DNA of 44,780 nt, taken from the NCBI GenBank assembly GCA_000697055.1, contig JNDT01001996.1, forward strand, positions 1 to 44,780, in the 5' to 3' direction. This DNA is from Saksenaea vasiformis B4078 (lineage: Eukaryota > Mucoromycota > Mucoromycetes > Mucorales > Saksenaeaceae). A program made the position numbers and the translations under genes. Under the pieces are notes generated by a model, which searched no databases, was not told the DNA's origin, and saw only the letters and a program-made list of their open reading frames with translations. Shown here piece after piece: positions 9,899 to 21,048 of this stretch; the stretch's first letter is position 1; every line of letters begins with the position of its first letter.

Positions 9899-12800
9899 AT
9901 GTGGGTACCAAAAACCCTCTTTTTTGTATTATATGCAATATTTTCGTTAGCAGTACAAGCAACACCCGCATTCAATGAAGGTAACATGGATAAGATAAAG
10001 AAAAAAAAAAAAAAAGGACACCGACTGACTGATTTCTTTATATATATATATATATATCCGCTAGTCAATGGTTATGATATCTACGGTCATCGATGTCCGT
10101 TACCGACCTATCACTCTTATCCTTGCCCGCGTATTTGTGTTCGTGATATAAATCTTTGTCCTACTTCACTTCGTCCTCCAAGCTGTCCATCTGGCCAAAC
10201 ATACTGTGCCGATGGAAACTGTCACAATTCCTGTGATCAAGCCGGCACCTCACTGTGTTCATGCCCTGGTCAACCAGCTCTTCGAGTCTCTGTTTTGCCT
10301 TGTGCTGCACAAAAGGTGAACATTACAGGTTTTGATCCGCTCAATAAGACAGATCAAAGCGTGGCTGCGTGTTCCCAGAATGCTGGTGTTACCAACCTGC
10401 CTAAATGGTCACCTAATCCAGAATCTGTGATGTGGGCTACCTGTGGGACGCCATACTATGGCGAACTAACCTATACCGAACCCATTTTCGGCGCCCTTTA
10501 TGCCTTTTATGGTTCCTGTCTCGTCATGCTCGTTCTATGGACACTGTACAAATCAATCAGGGAAAAGGTAACCTGCCATCATCTTTTGTAACACCGTTCC
10601 CACTTAAACTTTTTTGAAAAAGGCAATTAAGCTCAAATACAACAAAGCCTTGGAAGCAAAAATAGACATGTATGAAGAAAATCTTGGAGATGAGAAAAAA
10701 CAGAAGCCCAGCAATCCCGTGAAGGTAAGAAGAGAGGGGGGGAGAAGGTACGATCGTTCCATAGCGATGCTTATTATGCGGGAAAGGATGATTTCTCTTC
10801 CTTGGATCAAGACGAGAAAATGATCATCAAAGCGTACAAACCGGATTGGGTTGGTCGAGTCTGTGCCGTTCTCTATATCTTGCAAACCTTTGGCATGATT
10901 GGTTACATGATCACCATTGTGTACGACTATTACCATGACTATCTGATGTTCAGGGGTTATTCCGAGGTTCAAACATGCACATTTATCGGAATGTGGTACA
11001 TCTTTTTCTTCTGGTTTGCTAGCCTCACCATTTTCAAGAAACGCTTGTCCAACTTCTTCCGAATCCAATGCAGATATGCCGAAGGAGAATATGTTCAAGT
11101 GGAAAGACAGGAACCAGGTAATAAAGAAAAGAAAAGAGAAGAGAAGAGAAGAAACCCTCTGCAACAAAAGGGTTCGCAGCTTGCATTTGCATATACTCAT
11201 CCAAGGAAAAAAAAAATTGCTCTTTTTTGCTTTTTAGCTGTCATTTTTTTGGAAGACCAATCCAACAGGATCATGGATCTGGTCCGATGGTTGGAATCCA
11301 CAGCGAAGCACATGGTTGGTCTTGACGTTATGGTAACAACAGCACCCCTGCAGCGAACACGTACAGGGACCAAGTACTTTATTTACCAATGTACGCGCTA
11401 CGTGTACAATCCTCAGACACAACTATTCACGCCCCACAGTTTTGAGATGGGAGAAACCGTTACCGCTCTCGCCAGCCAAACAGAGGGTCTAGCAATGGAA
11501 GAGGCTGTCCGTCGTGAAGAGCTTGTGGGTCCCAATTTCATCTCTGTGCACGTTCCAAATTTCGCCATGGCCATGCTCCGTGAATTCTCCTCATTTTTCT
11601 ATACCTATCAGTTTACCTGCATGTGGCTATTTTACTATCTATCCTACTGTAAGTCCTCTGAAAACCTTTCATTCGTCGGTACTGACTTTTTTACTTCCTG
11701 CATATGTCAGGGCAGGTGGGTATTGCGGACACCTCCGTGATTCTTGTGTCCGCATTAGTCAAGGTTATCGTTCGGTTACGTTCTGAGAAGCGCATCAAAG
11801 TCATGGCTGAATTTACAGATAAGATTAATATTTTACGCGATGGTGAATGGAAAGAGTTACGTACGAGCGACCTGGTTCCTGGCGATGTGTTTGAGGTCAC
11901 CGAAGGCAAGGTCACGCCCTGCGACGCCGTTGTTCTCAGTGGTAATATTGTGGTGGATGAGAGCTCGCTGACAGGAGAGCCGCTACCTATTCGTAAATTC
12001 CCTCTACGCAAAAATGACGACTCAAACTACGAACGCATGGGCGCCCACAAGATCTCAACCATCTTTGCAGGAACAACTATTTCACAAGCCCAGCCGATGG
12101 AGCATGGACAGAAGGTGCAGGCGCTGTGTACTCAAACAGGAACTGCTACAGACAAGGGTGAACTGATTAAAAAAATCCTCTTTCCCACCCGCGTCTCGTT
12201 TATCTTTGATGAACAAATCAAAATTGTCATTCTGATTCTTCTTTGCTGTGGTCTGGTCTGTCTCGGGCTTGCCATCTGGCTCTACAAGAAAGGACCCGGT
12301 AAGATGCCATTTTTCCTTTTTTTTACTTATGGGTTGGGCTGACTTGTAAACTTTTTTGGGGGGTTTGCTGTTAGGTGCTTGGTTTTATGCCAATTTTGCC
12401 GTTGCGCAACTTGTCTCGCCTTTGCTGCCTGCTGCCTTGGTTGTGGGTCAGTCTGTCGCGGCAGGGCGTCTGCGCAGTAGAAATATCTTTTGTGTTGATC
12501 TGCCACGCATTCTCATGGCTGGGAAAGGTAAAACAAAAACAAAAAAGAAGTAAGCAGTGATCTTAATCATGAAAAAATTGTTCCAGTTCAATTGTTCTGT
12601 TTTGACAAGACGGGCACCTTGACAAAGGAGGGGCTTGAATTCTATGGTGCGCAAGCAGTAGAAGATGTTGATACGCATCAGGGGGTAATGCCAAAGTTCT
12701 CGTCCCACCAAGAAAACATTGCATCCCTTCCTCGGTTAATGCAGATAGGACTCGCCACATGTCATTCGGTCACCACCTTGAACGGCCAGTTCATCGGCAA

Positions 12801-14753
12801 CCCGGTTGATATCGAGATGTTCCGCTCATCCAAATGGAATCTTGTTGAGCGTTCGGAAGAAAACGAGCAGTACGTTGACACATTGACGCCACCAGCAGAC
12901 CAACCCGGCGCGATCCAGGCACCTGTGCATGTTCTTAAACGTTATGAGTTTGTACACGCTCGAATGTCTATGTCTGTGGCCGTTTTGGACACGCACACCA
13001 ATAAGGTTCACATCTTTGTCAAGGGAGCTTATGAAAAGGTCAAGGATTTGTCGAACAGTGCCTCGATTCCCGAAGCATATGATCACACGACAGCCGATTT
13101 GGCCCGCCACGGATGTTATGTGCTTGCAGTAGCTCATCGCGAGATTGATCTAGACGCTATTGGTGGCATAGAAGCATTTAGAAATTGGACGCGTGATCAG
13201 ATGGAAGAGAATATTGACTTTATTGGGCTTATTCTGTTCAAAAACCAGCTAAAGCCTGACACCACCGAGAACATTGCAGAACTCAAGCGTGGAGCAACAC
13301 GAACCATCATGATCACGGGTGACACTGCATTAACAGGGGTTTACATTGCTCGTCAATGCGGGATGACTGTCCCTAACGCGCGCGTGCTACTTGGCGACTA
13401 CGACAAGCAATCGAGCCGAGTGATCTGGACGGACGTCGATGATCCAGAACTGTTTCCTGATGTCAACGTTGATGACCACCTTTTGAACAGGGATCATACC
13501 GCTATCGAACTAGCCGTTACTGGCAAAGCCTTCCAGTGGTTGGTTGACAACAATCTGATCCGAAAATACCTGCTCGACATCAGAATCTTTGCCCGTATGA
13601 CACCCAATGGCAAAGTACAATGTGTTCAGCTGCATATGGAACGTGGTATCACCGCAATGACAGGTGATGGTGGAAATGACTGTGGCGCTCTCCGAGCGGC
13701 TCATGTTGGCATTGCCATGTCTGATGCTGAGGCCTCCATTGTGTCGCCTTTCAGCACAAGTGTCCGCAGCGTAAAGTCTTGCGTTGAACTGATCCGGCAA
13801 GGAAGAGCCGCCTTGGCAACGTCAATCACTGGCTACAAGTACCTGATCTGTAAGTTTATCCTCTCTCTTTAACATACCGTCATGACTTAAGAATTTTTTC
13901 TTTTTTTTTTCCACGTTCAACAGTGTACGGACAAGTCATGATGATGCTGAAGATCTATACCTTTTATTTCTCTGTCACCATGTCACAGTACGTCTGGATT
14001 GCCATCGACGTACTGATTACTGTCCTCTTGACGTGGGCTGTCTCACAACTGAAAGCGGCGGATCGTCTCAATGATCAACGACCAACGGCTCGACTGCTGG
14101 GCCCACAAACGTTGGCCTCGTGCATAGGATTGGTTGTCCTTAACTGGCTGTTCATTGCTAGTGCTTTCATATTGTTGTTTAAACAAGGTAGAGTCATCAG
14201 ATTCCTTTGAAAGTGCAAAAAGAATGCTAAAAGGGTTTCTTTAGAATGGTACCGTTGCAATGAATTTGATAGTTCTGCTGTCGACATCACCAAATGGTGG
14301 TTACTAGCAGACAATTACGAAGGCGAAGTGATTGCCATTGTTTGTCTTTTCCAGTTCATCAACAACGCCGCTGTGTTCAACTTTGGATATAAGTTCCGGC
14401 AAAGCTTCTACAAGAACTACACGTTAGTCTTCCTCTGGTTGCTCTACCTTGCTATCGTATCCTACTGGACGCTGGCTGATCCAAATCGCTTTGGTTGTCT
14501 TTTCCGATTCAACTGCGGAACACCCAGCGTTCTTGAACAGCTACATTACCCTGTCCCGGACGTCTACATCGAACCTTACAACACACCCCTGGGACACAAC
14601 GTGATGCCATCGCAATTCCGATGGCAGTTGTGGGGAATCTGTGTAGGAAATATCGTCGCTGGTCTTGTCTGGGAACGACTGGTCGTGCTTGGACCTGTGC
14701 ACACCTTTTTGGCAAATCGGTTCCCTGTTGAGCGTTTACAGTACACCAAATAA
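9899..14753 (+). CDS. P5-type ATPase (P5B-like) with N-terminal cysteine-rich luminal domain
   Basis: Ten exons give about 1401 aa: 9899-9980, 10065-10567, 10623-10724, 10787-11117, 11238-11648, 11711-12298, 12375-12527, 12587-13849, 13924-14187 and 14245-14753. P5 ATPases are endomembrane P-type pumps; P5B members such as ATP13A2 and Ypk9 export polyamines from lysosome or vacuole. Visible features are a signal peptide (residues 1-20), a luminal domain (28-165) with 13 cysteines and two NxT sequons, and a first membrane segment (about 167-190). They continue with TGE of the actuator (564-566), the TM4 motif SPLLPAA (687-693), DKTGT (Asp 730), KGA (869-871) and GDGGND (1083-1088), then C-terminal membrane segments. 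TM4 differs from the usual PPALPA of P5B and PPELP of P5A. The acceptor at 10786 is poor, chosen because a nearer TAG would shift the frame; that junction is the weakest. Substrate unknown. Confidence 0.9.
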
Positions 14754-16220
14754 CTCATCGTTCTTTCCATTTCTTTCTTTTTTTTTTTTTTGCTGTATCC
14801 ACGATACACGAAGAATGCTTTTGTAATACTAACAACAATCCCCTTTCTTCTTTTTCTATTATTTTATTATGAACAGTCTCTAGTATTATCCGTTTAGCAA
14901 ATACCGCACTTGCTTTGCCATCTCACGATGTTCCCCTGTTATCGTACCAAATGTAGATGCTATGATTACATATTAAAAATCTGTCAATGCTCTTCTCCCA
15001 AGTTATTCTAAGTGATTCAGTGATATAAAGGCTATGTCTTGTAAATTTTAACCAAAGCTTAACAAAGTGGATACTTGCTATGCTTAGATATCAATAAAAT
15101 CTTAACCCTTTACAACGCGCTTTTGTACCAAAACTCTGAGGCCGCCATCCATGTTGTGGCCTTTGTTCAGGTCGTTGTGCAAGTAAATTTTATCATTCCG
15201 AAGATCCTATGTAACGCGGACTCGGGAAACCTTGTTGAAGATCGTGTTTAGGCGCGAGTAACTGGAAGCTTGTCCAGCAGCATCTCCAGGTCGATCTGGT
15301 ACTCGTTTTAGAGGAAGACGAAGGTTTACACGACATCCGTCACATGAACCTTAAGCTGTGAAAAAAGAATGATCGAGGAACGAAAGCAATACACCAGCTG
15401 CAGTGCCGTTGTTTAATATCCCTGTTAAAATCAAAAACCTTTCTCTAGCTGCTAAACAGCGCTACCACGTCATTGACCTGGGAGAAGATAATAACTTTGT
15501 GTTTCAAGATGATTGTAAATCCAGAGGTCGTCGTGTAAGGGATGTAGTTACATGTAGATTTAAACACAGCTATACATATTCTCATACGCATGGGCAGGGA
15601 TGTCTACTTATCAACAGTTTGCACGTATCCCAATATACCTGCGTATCATGCTGCAAAAAAATTGGTAAAACATTAAACGCATGTTTGCGAAGCATTTCAT
15701 TTGCTTTCATACTGCATTGTCTATCATCATTTATTCTGCCACTTGCATGTAAAAGGACAATAGATCGTGCTTCATGTGATACAAAAGGACTCGAACACTG
15801 AACATCCTCCGCACGAGGTAACAGAACAGTATCTCTAGCTGAAACGAAACATAGAAAAGATATGCAGCACAAATCATAGCTTTGCATTACCGTCAGAAGG
15901 ATAACTCCCTAACTTGAAGTTTTTTTGTGGTTAATGTCAGATAGCTCTAGAGCAACGCATGGCTACAGGAAAGGTCAGCATTAAACAATTAGCATCTCCT
16001 CACTCACGTCGCTGGCTTCGTTGCGGCAGCATGCGATTGGGCAGAATCCTTATCGTTCTATTTGCATCTTTTCCTTATCTCAAGAAACTAGCAGAAGATC
16101 TAGCAAAGCCGATCCTAGGTGTTTTAACCTGTAAAAAAAATGGATTTTTTCCAAGCGGAAAATGCAAGCTGACGCTACTCTCTGTAACTAAGCATCGAAT
16201 GGTCAGACACTGTTGCACGA
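14754..16220. other. Intergenic DNA with possible upstream parts of a decayed transposon
   Basis: 14754-15100 is the ATPase 3' region with T-rich DNA. From about 15400 the plus strand carries short open stretches, for example VKIKNLSLAAKQRYH near 15420 and a leucine-rich stretch near 15960-16110. They are interrupted by stops and frame changes. They precede, in the same orientation, the zinc-ribbon relic at 16221 and may be its degraded N-terminal half, but I cannot assign them to a domain. Confidence 0.35.
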
Positions 16221-16775
16221 GCTAATGAACGCCGCAGGGTAATACGTCACTTGGAAGCTGTCTATTCAATGCTACTGGTACGAGGTTGGTCCAAAAACCT
16301 CGGGCAATGTTACGAAATCTCTACATGCTGAAAGTCGGATTGAAGAACAAGGAGTATCTAAGACTCAATAAGAAGAACAAATGTTCACCAGAAAAATGTT
16401 TGACAGACGAAAATATGTACTATGGAAAGGAGGGAGAGGAAAATAGGTGCCTCTGTTATGCATTGGCACACAGGGCGCTGCTATCATCCTTTGTATTGGA
16501 AGAGGGAAATTGGAGGAGACAATCACATCGACAAGCGGTCATCCGTGCGTATATTCTACTTTGTAAAAGCGACCAGGTCCTAAAAGGAGAGGATTTGTCG
16601 ATGGGAAGGCTGAAAGCGTTTCTAACAGCGGAGTATCTTTATGTCAGAATCTTTGTTGCATAGATTTAAGGACCGGACACGCCACCCAAAGGAGGGATAT
16701 AATGGTCGCCCAATCAAAATCTCGGTCCAATTCGATGCTTGAACTAACAAAATGAATGCATTCACTCTGTCAGCT
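16221..16775 (+). pseudogene. Decayed zinc-ribbon transposase-like relic (TnpB/Fanzor type suspected)
   Basis: Reading the plus strand through at least three stops and two frame changes gives protein-like blocks: ERRRVIRHLEAVYSMLLVRG at the start, then RRKYVLWKGGRGK, VPLLCIGTQGAA, and near the end SLCQNLCCIDLRTGHATQRRD followed by IMVAQS. A CxxxxC pair followed by an arginine-aspartate and an alanine-rich helix is the shape of the zinc ribbon plus final RuvC aspartate of TnpB/Fanzor-like nucleases. Mucorales genomes carry such families in many copies. The assignment is by remembered pattern only; the decay (stops, shifts) is plainly visible. Confidence 0.45.
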
Positions 16776-17250
16776 TGCTGGCACCGTGGCGTGACGCCTG
16801 ATATATGCCAGGAACACGGCCTCGGTCGGAGTGTTTCCAACCTGCTAACTTATTTATCATTGGCATCTTCCCCTGTATCTTTAACCTTGCTCCATTCGCA
16901 TTCTCCAAAATTGTCTAAATAGCAGCATCTTAGTATTAAGCATATGCAGCTATTTAGCGCAAACATAAGCATTGATTCATGTATGACTTAGCCGCAGGTT
17001 CATGCCGAATTACATTTCATCTCTTTCTTTGTAGCATCAGTTGCCTGGTACCTTGGGACAAGGAATATTCAGATTTATCCAAAGCCTGGAAAAATAACAG
17101 ATTATTTGGTTTGTTGCGTCAGCTCAAACAGAAGTATAGTGATAAATTCTAGAGAAACGGACAAATGAAACATGCAAGTAGTTCTCATTGAGTGCAAGAT
17201 TAGAATGCTTATGTGTATTGAGAGTACAAAAGGCTGCGAGTGCGTTAAAC

Positions 17251-18872
17251 CTAGTTGTGCATGATGTAAAATTTAGATAACAGAGGATGTGGACGTATCA
17301 CTGAAAGCATGCAAAGTAAAAGTACAAGTGCCAAGAACGGGGTAACAAATTGACGAACAGTCCATGTGTGTTTCTGCAACAGCTCCGTAGCCCCAGTATC
17401 CTGTGTAGTTTGACCTGAATCTTCATTCGACATGGCTGCGGACTCTATGCAAGTGGATGGATCGCCTTCACTAAAGTGCAGAACGTCTTTAGGATTTTTT
17501 TTTTGCGCCCAATGCCTTACGTTCGTGGTGTTTGTTCATGAAATATACCAAGATGGAGAAATTGCTCAATCGTTGTCTTGAGAACACGGACCTGATGTTG
17601 TGTTTGCTGGAGCTGGAGGCCGAGTTGTTCTACTTCTCTACGCGGCTTGCTTCGCTCTTCTGCAAGTTGTCGACGCAAGTCATACAGCTCCTCGTCTAAT
17701 GTCTGATTCTTGCATACTTCTTTTCTTGAGAGGATATCAGTTGCTGTAATAACTGACATAAAATAGTATTACCTTAGCTCTTCTTTGGTGTTATTCAGCT
17801 CGTCCATGGATGATGTTAATTTGGCCAAGTAGAGCGCCTTGGTTTCCTAAAAACCCAATTTAATGTTTGTTTGGTGTTTCTTTTTGCTTTATCAAACCTC
17901 TTCCACATGTGTCTTTTCCCGCCACTGTTCATTCTCTGCTAATAAATCCTCTGCATATTGACAGAGATAGGCGAGATCCTTGCTACATGCTAAAAAAAAA
18001 AAAAGATAAATAAACACATGGATCTTTTTTTTTGAACTTGCCACTTGCCTTCTTTTTGTCTCTGTAAGACCTTTATAGTTGCTTGTTCTCGTGCAAGCTG
18101 GTAACGCATTACTTCCAGTTGATCATTTGTGTTTATCATTCCTTTGTTCTCTGTTGGCCGTTGAGGACTGCCGTTGGATGTCCGGTCTGTTGCGCTATCT
18201 ACAACTGTTGTATCGTCGACATCACCATCCTGGTCACTGTTTGTGCTACTGGACCAGCTGGCACCTGATGTCATGCCCCTCGAAGCTAACGCGGATGATG
18301 AGGTCAGGTCTATTTCTGACGAGCACGGAACCATCTTTCTGTCAGTCTGATGCTGCAGGGTGATGGGCCTCCTTGCAGCAGCTGGTTGCACCACGCTGCT
18401 TTGTTTTGATTGCTGCTTTCGATTTTGTGCATTTGATCCGTCCGCTCTGAATTCATTGTCACTACAATCAGGAAAAATTACCAGCTTTTTCCTTTCTGGT
18501 ACAAAAGAGGAAGCTCTTCGAAGTGTACATCTACGAGCTGTTTGCGTTCTTTGAAATGATAGCTGGGATATGGTACGTTCGCGATTTGCTGTTTTTGAGC
18601 TAGCATCCGCATAATCCCGTTTCTTGTCCTCTAATTCTATTTTTTAGAAAAAAACATTGCGTTGGTCACTGCATAGCTTACCATGGCGCCCACGCGGAGA
18701 TGGTGTAAGCAAAGCACTAGAATTTATTTTTAACAAAAGAGAGACCCATAAACAAACATATGAAAAGGATCAGTACGGTCGAGCGTAACAACGGAACATC
18801 AAGGGAAGAACGAGCCCATTACCTTAATCGATTGTCTTTCGGCTTGGATGACTCCATGCTACGTGCACTCAT
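17251..18872 (-). CDS. Coiled-coil protein with C-terminal membrane anchor
   Basis: Seven exons, 18872-18823, 18716-18682, 18636-18049, 17989-17898, 17846-17773, 17724-17521 and 17470-17251, give 420 aa with consistent phases. Residues 1-190 are basic, Ser/Thr- and Gln-rich and probably disordered. From about 205 to 355 heptad-like sequence predicts coiled coils (blocks such as QYAEDLLAENEQW and DEELYDLRRQLAEERS). Near the C-terminus a single hydrophobic helix (FVTPFLALVLLLCMLSVI) is followed by about 15 residues, so the protein looks tail-anchored in an organelle membrane. The third intron needs a GC donor (GGCAAGT at 18049-18043) to keep the frame. The layout recalls SLMAP/Far10-type tail-anchored scaffolds, but I see no FHA domain, so the function stays open. 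Confidence 0.7.
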
Positions 18873-21048
18873 GTCCAGTGTAAAGGGCGAATCTTATTTA
18901 ATAATTGTGAGTGGCGTAAAAATAAAAGGAATAAAAAAAAGAAGAAAAAAAAGGAAATCGCCGAGGCGAATAATGTATACCTATAGCTGAGGTTGGTTGC
19001 TGCTGGTGACGTCCATTGATAGTGACATTCTTAATATGCCAAAAGGTTTGATGTGTTGAGGATTTTGTTTTGCTCTTCATAGTCATAAAAAGAAAAAGTG
19101 AGGGAAAAAGAGTGTGTGAAAGGTGATGTGGCCTCCTCGAAAGACACAACCAAGGAGAAAAAGCATACACGCACACACGCACCTGGCGTATACAGTAAGG
19201 GGGTTGGCTGGGTGGAGAACAAGGAGAAAGTGTTAAGTTTCTGGTTGTTTCGTTGGGCAGTGGCGGTTCCCATACCGATGCATATGACCCGTTTTCCTAT
19301 AATCACTAAACCAAGACGATGAGCGCTAGAATAGAACAGCTTTCCAAAAAAAAAAATGGAATCGAGGTATTGTCCTCAAAGACTCGCTTTAACAATCAAC
19401 CACATCACTTGGCCTTTTAACAGGCTGCAAGTTACATCTGCATGTTGCACGTTAACAAAGGCAAGCGTCCTAGCAAAGACATTAGCTGTAGCGTTACAGT
19501 GACACCGCTCAGACCACCAAATGCATAACCATGGATATCTATTTGCCATTGATGATGCAGGCGTGTTCGAAAAGAAAATGTTCAGGCACTGTGTGGTTAG
19601 CTGTACAAGTCTTTAGATCGAAGAGTACTATCAGCATCAAGTTTTAAAATCAATTCGTGCGATGAGTTGTCATTCAAGGAGAAGCAATCGCAACAAACGA
19701 CAGAAGAAAGTTTGGTTGCCAAGTCGATTGCATACGTTGGAACCAAACAGGTTTCTTTCGGACTAGACCTCCGCATGACAGTCTGGAAACCTTGACAACA
19801 TATTTTTGCGGAGAACAGAGTTGGGAATCTAGCCAAACCATGCCCGTTAATATGAAATGTCAAGCAATACGGAAAGATGCACTGCTTTCATTACACCGTT
19901 CCGATTACGTTGATCTGCACAGTCAGCTAACCCAAAATAATAAAGTTGGTGATCAACGTACGTAATACAAACAATATTTTTATCTATAAGCTCAAAAGTT
20001 GGCGCTGTGGGTTGTTCAAACCACGGGACAAGAATAACGGACCAGCCAACGACATAAACGATATTTTTTTTCCAACGCACCCGATGCTTCACCTCAAGCG
20101 GGAGCTCCAGTACACTACAGCACATCATGCAGTGTGGTAGAACCTGTAGCATATTTGGTCACAAAGAGAACGCTTAGCACGCATGCTAGGATCAGCTCAT
20201 AGCCCTCCTGATGTGCATGGCATACTACCGAGAAATGAAACCGATGGTCGATCTTCTGTTTCTCCTTTCTCAATACGAAGTAACAGTTGACATCACATTG
20301 GCGTTCTCTTGTCATTGCTGTTATTACGGCAAGATATCGCAGACCTCCTATATATCATCCCGTTATAAGCGTCTTTGTGTACTAATTAATGCAAGTTTCT
20401 GCTGCGTTATCTAGGAGACTTTGTAGAAAAAAAGTTGCCAGGAAAGTGCGACATAGAATTTTTACAGATGAACTGTGATCTTTGTATTGAGAATAATATC
20501 GAGTCCATGGAAATATATGCACCTTCTTGAGATGTTGGTCATAGCCTGGATCGGCGCAGCAAAACGAATTTAATCGCCCTTGTCACCAATTTGGTGGATG
20601 AATGAGCCTTGTCGACGTTCAGCCAATAAGGCCAAAGCGTAGCCCGCTGATCAAAACGCTAGAAATCGCATGTTCCTTCTATTTATGAGAATTGTCTCAG
20701 ACAAAGAACGTAGACCTGTCTGCAAATCTCTTGATCTGTGCATTACCTCATTAGACGAAAATATTGAAGCTTAATTAATATCTTTCTCAATCTCCTATCG
20801 ATTTGAGTATCATTATCTTCATCTAATTTGGTCAACTCATACATCTTTTGTTTCCCAATTGATTGTACCATTTTTCTCAATATGTGTTGCCTCTTTTTTT
20901 TTTCCAAATTTCTTCGTAATGATACCAATTTTGTCAGCAAAACCCCGTAGATAACGTTTTTTAATGCGATCACGTTGACCAGTCACGCCTCAGAGCCGCA
21001 TGGCTGCTGCCGGCCCACAGTTATCTTACTTCTTTACTTCCCAAAGCG
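18873..21048. other. Intergenic, about 2.2 kb, no gene recognised
   Basis: 18873-19330 is the divergent upstream region of the coiled-coil gene. 19597-20152 holds two minus-strand ORFs of 88 and 101 aa with no recognisable motif, and 20973-20743 holds a lysine-rich minus ORF of 76 aa just before the choline-transporter gene. They may be transposon debris; I assign none of them. Confidence 0.4.
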
